Source: Sulfitobacter sp. M05 (lineage in GTDB: Bacteria; Pseudomonadota; Alphaproteobacteria; Rhodobacterales; Rhodobacteraceae). Taken from it: 64,000 nt of DNA. The DNA is taken from positions 372,001 through 436,000 of the forward strand of contig NZ_JABEDH010000002.1 of the NCBI RefSeq assembly GCF_029285175.1, in the 5' to 3' direction. The translations under genes and the position numbers were made by a program. The notes beneath the pieces are model-generated. The model was not told the origin of the DNA and made no database searches. It saw only the letters and a list, made by a program, of their open reading frames with translations. Positions 25,043-32,960 of this stretch are shown piece by piece (position 1 is the first letter of the stretch; each line of letters starts with the position of its first letter).

Positions 25043-27645
25043 GATGGTTCTCCTGTGCGTGACATGCGTGCCCGCTGCAAAAAGGCAATCAGCAGCAGGA
25101 AGACCAGCGCCGGAATGAACATCAGCTCTTTCGGCATCTGGTTTGAAGGTGCCTTAACCGATGCAATCTGCACCGGATCGTCACCATAAAAGTCGAAACT
25201 GGACAGGCTATCGGCAAAAGGCGAACCAAACGAGGGTTCGTCCATTTTCACCGCGCCGTCTTCTTCCAGCAACAACAAGCCCGAGGCGGCCAGACGGTCC
25301 TCAGCCGATCCGGCACCCACAGGCAGCACCAGAGTGGTTTCCTTGATCTCTGATGTGTCAAAGTCCGGGCCGGAAACGATCAGTCGAATTTCATCCCCTT
25401 CCGTCGCATTCCCCAAGGCGGTGGTGAACGCGGCTGGCGCAACCTGTTCAAAGGGCGGCTGTATCCGGTCCATCACAAAGTCAGGACGGAACAGCATAAA
25501 GGCGATTAGCACCAGTGCCACGCTTTCGTAGATGCGGCTCTTGGTCAGGAACCAGCCCATCGTGCCCGCAGTGAACACAAGGATCGCAATCGACGCGGTG
25601 ACGAAAACAAGGATCCCCTGCAGCCACCCGACATCTATCAACAACAGATCGGTGTTGAAGATGAACACAAACGGCAGGGCGACGGTGCGCAGCGAATAGA
25701 AGAATGCCACAAAACCGGTCTTGATTGCGTCGCCGCCAGAGACCGCCGCCGCCGCAAAGCTGGCCAACCCTACAGGGGGCGTTACATCGGCCATGATCCC
25801 AAAGTAGAACACGAACAGATGCACCGCGATCAGGGGCACAATCAGGCCCGATTGCGCGCCCAGTTCCACCACAACGCCCGCCATCAAAGACGACACAACA
25901 ATATAGTTGGCAGTGGTCGGCAGCCCCATGCCAAGGATCAGGGACAACAGCCCCACCATCACCAGCATCAGGATCAAATTGCCGCCTGACAGGAATTCAA
26001 CCAGATCGGCCATGACCTGTCCGACACCGGTCAGGGTAACCGTGCCGACAATGACACCGGCCGTCGCCGTGGCCAAACCGATCCCGATCATGTTGCGCGC
26101 GCCGTCAATCAGCCCTTGGATCAAATCGGCAACGCCCACGACAAAGGCATTTGCCATATCACTCTCGCCGCGGAAAATCGACTTGAGCGGACGCTGGGTC
26201 AGCAGGATCACAAACAGCAACATCGTGGCCCAGAAGGCAGACAAACCGGGTGATTTCTGTTCGATCATCAGGAAGTAGACCAGCACCACAATCGGCAGCA
26301 GGAAGTAGAGACCGGATTTGTAGATTTCACCAACAACCGGCAGCTCGACTTCCTCGGCATTGGGATCATCCGGTTCCAGATCCGGCACGCTGGAGGCCAA
26401 AAAGAGCAACCCGACATAGGTGGCGAAGATCAGCAATGACATGACCAGTGCAGAGGCACCCGGCATCGCGGCCACAACCCAGCCAACCGGGTATTGCACC
26501 CCGTAACACAGAGCCGCGAAACCGACAAAGAATGCCGCCATGCCGCCAATGGTCTTGCCCATCGACACAACGCGGTTGCCCAGAGTTGGCATGTTGTTCT
26601 TCACCGCTTCAAGGTGAACAATATAGACCAGCGCGATGTAGGAAATTGTCGCCGGCAGGAAGGCGTGGGTGATCACCTCGACATAAGAAATACCGACATA
26701 TTCCACCATCAGGAACGCCGCAGCCCCCATGACCGGCGGCATGATCTGCCCGTTAACAGAGGAAGCAACCTCTACCGCGCCCGCTTTTTCCGAGGAGAAG
26801 CCAACCCGCTTCATCAGCGGAATGGTGAATGTACCCGTGGTGACAACGTTCGCAATGGAAGAGCCAGAGATCAGGCCAGTCGCCGCAGAGCCGACAACCG
26901 CAGCCTTGGCTGGCCCCCCTTTGAGGTGCCCCAAGGCGCCAAAGGCCATTTTGATAAAGTAATTGCCCGCGCCCGCCTTATCGAGAAGCGCACCGAACAA
27001 CACAAAGAGGAATACGAATTTCGTGGAAACGCCCAGCGCAATGCCGAACACCCCTTCGGAGGTGATCCACATATGGCTCATCGCTTTCTTCAGCGACGCA
27101 CCTTTCCAGCGGATGACATCGGGTACGATTTCGGAAGATCCGAAGAACACATAGGCCAGAAAAATCGTGGCAATGATTGCCATGGCTGGCCCAAGAGCGC
27201 GGCGCGCGCCCTCGAACAGGATCAGCAGCCCGGCCAATGCGAACCACTTATCCATGTCATCAGCCAGCCCGCCGGCGTCAACGATCTTTTGGTAGAAAAA
27301 GAACCCGTACATGGCGATGAAAGCACCGACCAAACCAAGGAGCCAGTCCGCAATCGGAATATAGGTGCGAGGGCTCGACTTGAACGCGGGGTAGGCCATG
27401 AAGGCTAGAAAGACGGCAAAAGCCAGGTGAATCTGTCGCGAATTGTTAATCACATCCCCCGGCAGCACATAGTTGGCCAAAGGCGAGGCAAGCACCACCT
27501 GAAACAGCGACCACACAACCGCAACAATGGCCAGTAACGTACCGACCGAACCGGCCGGATCACGGGCACCTGAATCAGAAGAAGCAACAAGGTCCTGTAG
27601 TTCTTCTTCGGTCAGCGCACGGTTTTCGGATGTCTTATTCACCAT
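25039..27645 (-). CDS. TRAP transporter permease, fused 4TM/12TM (TAXI type)
   Basis: An 868-residue inner-membrane protein combining the small (DctQ-like) and large (DctM-like) TRAP subunits, as usual for TAXI-TRAP systems. The many hydrophobic segments include GLISGSSIANVVTTGTFTIP and SLILGMGLPTTANYIVVSSL, conserved motifs of the large subunit involved in Na+-coupled uptake. The last 130 residues hold a soluble, non-membrane stretch before a final TM helix. Its partner binding protein precedes it by about 105 bases, with a hairpin between. The UspA gene follows with an ATGA overlap. Substrate is unknown. Confidence 0.93.
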   Translation of the reverse strand: MVNKTSENRALTEEELQDLVASSDSGARDPAGSVGTLLAIVAVVWSLFQVVLASPLANYVLPGDVINNSRQIHLAFAVFLAFMAYPAFKSSPRTYIPIADWLLGLVGAFIAMYGFFFYQKIVDAGGLADDMDKWFALAGLLILFEGARRALGPAMAIIATIFLAYVFFGSSEIVPDVIRWKGASLKKAMSHMWITSEGVFGIALGVSTKFVFLFVLFGALLDKAGAGNYFIKMAFGALGHLKGGPAKAAVVGSAATGLISGSSIANVVTTGTFTIPLMKRVGFSSEKAGAVEVASSVNGQIMPPVMGAAAFLMVEYVGISYVEVITHAFLPATISYIALVYIVHLEAVKNNMPTLGNRVVSMGKTIGGMAAFFVGFAALCYGVQYPVGWVVAAMPGASALVMSLLIFATYVGLLFLASSVPDLEPDDPNAEEVELPVVGEIYKSGLYFLLPIVVLVYFLMIEQKSPGLSAFWATMLLFVILLTQRPLKSIFRGESDMANAFVVGVADLIQGLIDGARNMIGIGLATATAGVIVGTVTLTGVGQVMADLVEFLSGGNLILMLVMVGLLSLILGMGLPTTANYIVVSSLMAGVVVELGAQSGLIVPLIAVHLFVFYFGIMADVTPPVGLASFAAAAVSGGDAIKTGFVAFFYSLRTVALPFVFIFNTDLLLIDVGWLQGILVFVTASIAILVFTAGTMGWFLTKSRIYESVALVLIAFMLFRPDFVMDRIQPPFEQVAPAAFTTALGNATEGDEIRLIVSGPDFDTSEIKETTLVLPVGAGSAEDRLAASGLLLLEEDGAVKMDEPSFGSPFADSLSSFDFYGDDPVQIASVKAPSNQMPKELMFIPALVFLLLIAFLQRARMSRTGEPS

Positions 27646-27705
27646 GTCCTAATTTCCCCCTGGATTTGCAGTTGAGACTGCATTTTTATGTTTTCGGGTC
27701 GTAAT

Positions 27706-27732
27706 GGAGGGGCGGAAATACGCCGCCCCTCC
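27706..27732 (-). terminator. Intercistronic hairpin between TAXI and TRAP genes
   Basis: GGAGGGGCGG and CCGCCCCTCC form a perfect 10-bp GC-rich stem with a 7-base loop, just after the binding-protein stop. It lacks a T-run. Such hairpins behind periplasmic binding-protein genes commonly protect that part of the message and reduce read-through into the permease, giving an excess of binding protein. Confidence 0.6.
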
Positions 27733-27749
27733 GGTCAGTAAAGCTTGGC

Positions 27750-28718
27750 TTAGTCAATCAGACCAGCTTCTTTGTAGTACTTCATCGCGCCTGCATGAAG
27801 AGGTGCAGAAAGACCAGCTGTTGCCATCTCTTTGGGATCAAGGTTGGCGAATGCCGGGTGCAGTTTTTTGAAGTCGTCCATGTTTTCCATCACGGATTTC
27901 ACAACAGTATAAACCGCCTCTTCAGACACATCAGCAGAGGTGACAAAAGTTGCGCCCACACCGAATGTGGCGGTCTCGTTGTCGTTGCCACGGTACATGC
28001 CGCCGGGGATTTTGGCCGAACGGTAGAACGGGTTGTCGGCAATCAGCTTGTCAACTTCTTCACCGCTTACGGTAACCAGAACAGAGTCACAGGCTGTTGT
28101 TGCTTCCTGAATGGAACCGGACGGGTGACCAACAGTGTAAACCATCGCGTCGATCTGGTTGTCACACAGGGCTGCAGATTGCTCAGCGGCTTTCAGCTCT
28201 GTTGCCAGTGCGAAATCATCCGTGGTCCAACCTTTGGCTTCCAACAGAACTTCCATCGTGCCGCGCTGACCGGAGCCCGGGTTGCCGATGTTCACACGCT
28301 TGCCTTTGAGATCGTCAAAGCTGGCGATGCCGGCATCGGCACGGGCCACAACGGTGAAGGGTTCAGGGTGAACAGAGAACACTGCCCGCAGCCCTTCGAA
28401 AGCGCCGGCTTCTTCGAACTTCGACGTACCGTTGAACGCGTGATACTGCCAGTCGGACTGGGCCACACCAAATTCCAGCTCGCCTTCGCGGATGGTGTTG
28501 ATGTTATAGACCGATCCGCCTGTGGATTCTACAGAACAGCGGATGCCGTGGTCTTTGCGGCCTTTGTTTACCAGACGGCAGATCGCGCCACCTGTTGGAT
28601 AGTAAACACCGGTTACGCCACCGGTGCCAATGGTGATGAACTCTTCGGCATAAGCCGCTGGCGCCATCATAACACCGACAGCCATTGCTGCGAGTGATCG
28701 TTTAAGGTTCTTTGACAT
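27750..28718 (-). CDS. TAXI-family TRAP transporter solute-binding protein
   Basis: A 322-residue periplasmic receptor beginning with a clear signal peptide ([22 protein letters not shown]). The mature start [20 protein letters not shown] is the hallmark of the TAXI (TRAP-associated extracytoplasmic immunogenic) family, followed by [11 protein letters not shown] and [18 protein letters not shown]. Known or proposed TAXI ligands include glutamate and other organic acids; the ligand here is unknown. GGAG stands six bases before the ATG at 28718. Further in-frame sequence upstream has no signal-peptide character. Confidence 0.93.
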   Translation of the reverse strand: MSKNLKRSLAAMAVGVMMAPAAYAEEFITIGTGGVTGVYYPTGGAICRLVNKGRKDHGIRCSVESTGGSVYNINTIREGELEFGVAQSDWQYHAFNGTSKFEEAGAFEGLRAVFSVHPEPFTVVARADAGIASFDDLKGKRVNIGNPGSGQRGTMEVLLEAKGWTTDDFALATELKAAEQSAALCDNQIDAMVYTVGHPSGSIQEATTACDSVLVTVSGEEVDKLIADNPFYRSAKIPGGMYRGNDNETATFGVGATFVTSADVSEEAVYTVVKSVMENMDDFKKLHPAFANLDPKEMATAGLSAPLHAGAMKYYKEAGLID

Positions 28719-28746
28719 CAGTTTCTCCATGTTTGATGTGGTGTTT

Positions 28747-29640
28747 TCAACCGGCCCAGATTTCACTGAGACGACGATTTCTAAGTTCGACTTCGGCGAT
28801 GCGGTCCATTGCACGCGCACCGGCCCTGCCCGCAAGCATACCAACAAGTACCTCGCACAAAACGACAGTTGCGGCATAAGAAGAGAAGAAATGTTGGCTG
28901 TCTGTCGGAACAATAAAATGTGCCGAAGCATGAACCAACGCGGGACAGGTATGGGTGTCGGTGATCACAATCACAAAGGCCCCAGCGTCATGGGCCTCGC
29001 GGGCGGCGTTGATCGCATTGCTGGCAAACGGCGGCTTGGTCATGACAATCATCACGTCCTGATCCGACATGCCAACCAGACCACTGGCCAAAGACGCCCC
29101 CATCCGGCTGGCCATTGACCAGTTGTCGGTAATGAAGCTGGCCATATAGGTCATGTATTCCGCGATGCCCGTCGACCCCAGCGCCCCCACAACCAGAACA
29201 TTGCGGGCGGCATGAAGCCTTTCCACACAGGTTTCCAGCATAACGCGGTCGATACCAGTATCGAGCTTTTGCAAATTCGAGGCACATTCCAGCAGGTGTT
29301 CGGTCAGGAATTCCTGATCGCCACTGCCATGGCGTTGCTGAAGTGCCTCAACGCGATGCGAGAACGAATTTCCCCGATGCTCGATGCCTAAACGCAAAAC
29401 ATCGCGCAGGTCTTCATAGCTGTCATACCCCAATGCCGTCGACATGCGGGAAAACGTGGCAGGTGAAAGGTTTGCATCTTTGGACAGGGCACGCAGGCTG
29501 CGCGTTGCGACATCAATCGGATTGGCCACTACAAAATCCGCAGCTTCTTTCAGCTTGGTACTCAGCGACGCATACTTGCCGGAAAGCTGCTGCTCGAATG
29601 ACGATTGCAATTCTGGACACCCCCCCGGGAAATCTTCCAT
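28747..29640 (-). CDS. RpiR-family transcriptional regulator (HTH plus SIS domain)
   Basis: The 297-residue protein has an N-terminal HTH_6 domain (roughly residues 20-95, with [21 protein letters not shown] as the helix-turn-helix) and a C-terminal SIS domain ([16 protein letters not shown] ... [17 protein letters not shown]), which usually senses a phosphosugar or similar metabolite. It lies between the TAXI gene, downstream on the same strand, and the divergent aminotransferase gene, so it probably controls both. Repeats of TGTTTCAT in the spacer are candidate operators. The ATG at 29640 has only a weak ribosome site; a TTG ten codons later, after GGGGGG, is an alternative. Confidence 0.9.
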   Translation of the reverse strand: MEDFPGGCPELQSSFEQQLSGKYASLSTKLKEAADFVVANPIDVATRSLRALSKDANLSPATFSRMSTALGYDSYEDLRDVLRLGIEHRGNSFSHRVEALQQRHGSGDQEFLTEHLLECASNLQKLDTGIDRVMLETCVERLHAARNVLVVGALGSTGIAEYMTYMASFITDNWSMASRMGASLASGLVGMSDQDVMIVMTKPPFASNAINAAREAHDAGAFVIVITDTHTCPALVHASAHFIVPTDSQHFFSSYAATVVLCEVLVGMLAGRAGARAMDRIAEVELRNRRLSEIWAG

Positions 29641-29648
29641 CCACCGAA

Positions 29649-29696
29649 TGTTTCATCTGTTTCATATCTTGTCAACATCAGAATCATCTGTTTCAT
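29649..29696. promoter_or_regulatory. TGTTTCAT repeats, candidate RpiR operators
   Basis: TGTTTCAT occurs three times at 29649-29656, 29658-29665 and 29689-29696. The last two lie in a perfect 12-bp direct repeat CATCTGTTTCAT, spaced 31 bp, about three helical turns. They fill the 89-bp spacer between the divergent RpiR and aminotransferase genes. A weak promoter (TTGTCA at 29669-29674, 17 bp, TTCATT) overlaps the third copy. Confidence 0.5.
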
Positions 29697-29729
29697 TGGC
29701 CGCAATCTGGACATCAAAGGAAAAGCCGC

Positions 29730-31049
29730 ATGTCCCATGTCTTTCCAAGACACACGAAATCGATTCTGCCCACCGCCGTTCGCGGCGCGGGTGTGTACCT
29801 GTTTGACCGCGAAGGCAAACAGTATTTTGACGGCTCTGGCGGGGCTGCGGTGTCCTGCCTTGGGCATGGTGATCAGGACGTCATCGCCGCCATAAAAGCG
29901 CAGGTTGATAACATCGCCTACGCACACACCAGCTTCTTTACATCCGACCCCGCCGAACAGCTGGCAGACAAACTTATCAGCCATGCACCGGACGGCATCG
30001 ACCGCGTCTATTTCGTCTCTGGCGGATCGGAAGCCATGGAAGCCGCGCTTAAACTGGCGCGTCAGTATTTTGTCGAAACCGGCCAGACCCAGCGGCGGCA
30101 TGTGATTGCCCGCAAACAAAGCTATCACGGAAATACTCTGGGCGCTCTGGCGACCGGTGGCAATGAATGGCGCCGCGCCCCTTTTGCCCCTTTGATGGTC
30201 GAGACCACGCATATCTCGCCTTGCTTTGAGTACCGCGGGAAAACCGCCGAGGAAACAACGCTTGAATATGGCCAGCGCGTCGCCAACGAACTTGAAACGG
30301 AAATCCAGCGCCTTGGTGCCGATACGGTTATTGCCTTCGTCGCGGAACCTGTTGTTGGGGCAACCGCCGGTGCGGTGCCCGCGGTGCAAGGGTATTTCAA
30401 GCGGGTCCGCGAGATTTGCGATCAATATGGCGTGCTGCTGATCCTTGACGAGGTGATGTGCGGCATGGGGCGTACCGGCACCCTGTTTGCCAGCGAACAG
30501 GAAGGGATCAGCCCTGATATTGTCGCTGTCGCCAAAGGGCTGGGTGCCGGATACCAGCCCATCGGTGCAATGCTGTGTTCCGCAGAGATATACAGTGCCA
30601 TCGAAGACGGCAGCGGGTTTTTCCAGCATGGCCACACCTATGTCGGCCACCCTACCGCCTGCGCCGCATCGCTTGCGGTTCTGACCAAGTTAACAGATGG
30701 CGGGCTGGTCCGGCGCTGTGCCGAGATGGGCGGGAAGCTACAGGATGCCTTGCAACAGGCCTTTGGACAGCACCCCAACATTGGCGACATACGCGGCCGT
30801 GGTCTGTTTCGCGGCATCGAGATTGTCGAGGACCGCGCACACAAACGCCCCTTTGATCCAGCGCGCGCCATTCACAAAGCGCTCAAGAAAGAGACCTTTG
30901 CCGCCGGTCTGGCCTGCTATCCGATGGGTGGCACGGTCGACGGGATAAACGGCGATCACATCCTGCTGGCCCCGCCCTTCATCATGGAGGATCACCATAT
31001 CGACGAAGTGGTTACCAAACTGGGCATCGCGATTGCGAAAGTGCTATGA
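29730..31049 (+). CDS. Class III (omega-amino acid type) PLP aminotransferase
   Basis: A 439-residue fold-type I aminotransferase. The segments YFVSGGSEAMEAALKLARQY, LILDEVMCGMGRTGTLFA (PLP-contacting Asp) and VAVAKGLGAGYQPIGAM (Schiff-base lysine K269) define class III. Members use omega-amino acids, beta-amino acids, taurine or similar donors with pyruvate or 2-oxoglutarate. AAGG stands eight bases before the ATG at 29730. The stop overlaps the BKACE gene as ATGA, implying that the aminotransferase makes a keto acid for the next enzyme. Confidence 0.9.
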   Translation: MSHVFPRHTKSILPTAVRGAGVYLFDREGKQYFDGSGGAAVSCLGHGDQDVIAAIKAQVDNIAYAHTSFFTSDPAEQLADKLISHAPDGIDRVYFVSGGSEAMEAALKLARQYFVETGQTQRRHVIARKQSYHGNTLGALATGGNEWRRAPFAPLMVETTHISPCFEYRGKTAEETTLEYGQRVANELETEIQRLGADTVIAFVAEPVVGATAGAVPAVQGYFKRVREICDQYGVLLILDEVMCGMGRTGTLFASEQEGISPDIVAVAKGLGAGYQPIGAMLCSAEIYSAIEDGSGFFQHGHTYVGHPTACAASLAVLTKLTDGGLVRRCAEMGGKLQDALQQAFGQHPNIGDIRGRGLFRGIEIVEDRAHKRPFDPARAIHKALKKETFAAGLACYPMGGTVDGINGDHILLAPPFIMEDHHIDEVVTKLGIAIAKVL

Positions 31050-31834
31050 GAAGATTGCCAAAACTGATGGTTGCCCCCAACGGCGCACGCAAAACCAAGG
31101 CAGACCACCCCGCACTGCCGCTTACGCTGGACGAGATGGTTGCAACGGCAATTGCCTGCCACGCGGCGGGGGCGGATGGTTTGCACTTGCATCTGCGCGA
31201 CCGGAACGGCGGTCATGTGCTGGATGCAGGAATGTACCGGGAGGCCCTTGATGGGTTGCGCGCGGTTGTACCGGACATGCTGCTTCAGATCACATCGGAA
31301 GCCGTTGGAATTTACGGACCAGATGCGCAACGCAAGGTGATTGAACAGGCCCAACCCGAAGCAGCCTCGGTATCGTTGGCGGAAATGCTGGCGGACGGGA
31401 ACCGAAACGAAGCCATTGCTTTCTATCACCGCTGCCGTGACGCGGATATTGCCGTGCAACATATCCTTTATGGGCCCAAAGACCTGCTTGCGATGTCGGA
31501 TTTGCTCGATACGGGCAGCCTCGACCGCGAGGCCCTTCAGCTGATCTTTGTCCTTGGGCGTTACACAGAGGGGCAACAAAGCACCCCCGCCGATCTAGTC
31601 CCCTTTGTCGCATGGATGAAGCAAAACTGTCCCTCCGCCCAATGGGCGGTCTGTGCCTTTGGCAAACGCGAGACCGATTGCATGGCAGCAGCGCTGGCGC
31701 ATGGGGGCCGAATGCGGGTCGGCTTTGAAAACTCGTTCTGGAATGCAGACGGCTCAATCGCGGCCTCAAATGCTGAACGGGTGAAAGAGGTCTATGCTTT
31801 GGCACAACGGATCGAGATCACAGGCACAAACTGA
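31046..31834 (+). CDS. BKACE-family beta-keto acid cleavage enzyme (DUF849)
   Basis: A 262-residue TIM-barrel enzyme of the beta-keto acid cleavage family, named for 3-keto-5-aminohexanoate cleavage enzyme. It condenses a beta-keto acid with acetyl-CoA and splits it into acetoacetate and a new acyl-CoA. The zinc-binding HxH is visible in LHLHLRD (H47 and H49), and the N-terminal APNGARKTKADHPALPLT matches the family start. The length is at the short end for BKACE. The specific beta-keto acid cannot be read from sequence. Translational coupling to the aminotransferase suggests a transaminated amino acid as source. Confidence 0.85.
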   Translation: MRRLPKLMVAPNGARKTKADHPALPLTLDEMVATAIACHAAGADGLHLHLRDRNGGHVLDAGMYREALDGLRAVVPDMLLQITSEAVGIYGPDAQRKVIEQAQPEAASVSLAEMLADGNRNEAIAFYHRCRDADIAVQHILYGPKDLLAMSDLLDTGSLDREALQLIFVLGRYTEGQQSTPADLVPFVAWMKQNCPSAQWAVCAFGKRETDCMAAALAHGGRMRVGFENSFWNADGSIAASNAERVKEVYALAQRIEITGTN

Positions 31835-32002
31835 GCCACTGAACAGCTCGACCAGCAGCCCTTCTACGGCAAGATTTGCGCGCGCAGTCGGTGTTAGGCA
31901 CTCGCATCGCCCCGCACCTCATGGTATCGGAGGCGCAGCAAACGGGCCGACGCTGCCCCTCTGCCATTTACGGCCATCTGCTTAAGAAATGGAACGATCC
32001 CC

Positions 32003-32452
32003 ATGACCGCAAACAAACGCATTGTCCTGTCCAGCGACCATGCCGCCATCGAACTGCGCCAGACCATCGCCAACCACATTGCTGCGCTGGGTTGGGAGGC
32101 CGTGGATATCGGCCCGACCACCCCCGAAAGCACGCATTACCCCAAACACGGGGCCGCCGCCGCCCAGCGCGTGGCATCCGGCGATTGCCAGCTTGGCATT
32201 ATCCTGTGCGGCACAGGTCAAGGCATTATGATGGCTGCAAACAAGGTGAAAGGCATCCGCTGCGGTGTTTGCACTGACACGTTCTCTGCCCGCATGATCC
32301 GCCAACATAACGACGCCAACATGCTGTCCATCGGTGTGCGCGTCGTCGGCGAAGGAGTGGCGCTTGATATCGTTGATGCGTTTCTGAATGCACAATTCGA
32401 GGGTGACCGCCATGCCCTGCGCGTAGACATGATCACAGAAATGGAAGACTAA
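32003..32452 (+). CDS. rpiB: Ribose-5-phosphate isomerase B
   Basis: RpiB interconverts ribose 5-phosphate and ribulose 5-phosphate; some family members act on other sugar phosphates. The 149-residue protein has LSSDHAAIELR at the start and the active-site ILCGTGQGIMMAANK with catalytic Cys at residue 69. It follows the BKACE gene by 168 bases on the same strand, so membership in that operon is possible but not shown. Presence near an RpiR-type regulator may be coincidental. Confidence 0.92.
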   Translation: MTANKRIVLSSDHAAIELRQTIANHIAALGWEAVDIGPTTPESTHYPKHGAAAAQRVASGDCQLGIILCGTGQGIMMAANKVKGIRCGVCTDTFSARMIRQHNDANMLSIGVRVVGEGVALDIVDAFLNAQFEGDRHALRVDMITEMED

Positions 32453-32487
32453 TCCACAGCCTGGCGAACACGGGCCGGGCAGAGCTT

Positions 32488-32709
32488 TCAAAGGCGGTCG
32501 AATAACGGGACCTTCCCGGAACCGTTATTTCGATCCATTTTTGTAAGGACGTCAATTTCCCGGGCCACTGCAGCTAGACTTTTCTCGATATTGCCCAATT
32601 CGGCGTTTGTATCTGAATTCGCTGATTTCTCTACGGCAGACAAAAAATGTCGCAGTCCGTTCAGTACATCATGCGTTTCAGCGAGTGCATCTAGACCAGG
32701 TTTATTCAT
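32488..32709 (-). CDS. Small uncharacterised helical protein
   Basis: A 73-residue protein, largely amphipathic helix (for example LAETHDVLNGLRHFLSAVEKS and NIEKSLAAVAREIDVL), with no signal peptide. The ATG at 32709 follows GGGGA at short distance; a longer frame begins at 32754. It is convergent with rpiB and divergent from the hybrid kinase. Base composition is more AT-rich than the rest. I do not recognise a family. A coding role is plausible but not certain. Confidence 0.5.
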   Translation of the reverse strand: MNKPGLDALAETHDVLNGLRHFLSAVEKSANSDTNAELGNIEKSLAAVAREIDVLTKMDRNNGSGKVPLFDRL

Positions 32710-32960
32710 TTTTTCCCCGACAATATTTCGAACCGATATGATTGCCACTAGCAACGAATTTTCATCAAATCAATACAATTCTTTCAATGGATTAGCACTG
32801 ACAGTACAAAACACCTGCAGGAAACCGGCATAAAAATTACCGTTTTTTCAGGCCGCGAAGGATGCCCAAAATTCAACCTTTGCAATCTTTTTCTTTCCCA
32901 ACACAACCTTGGCACTATGTTTGTCTGCAATTGGTATGTTGTGGTTTAGGAAACGATTGA

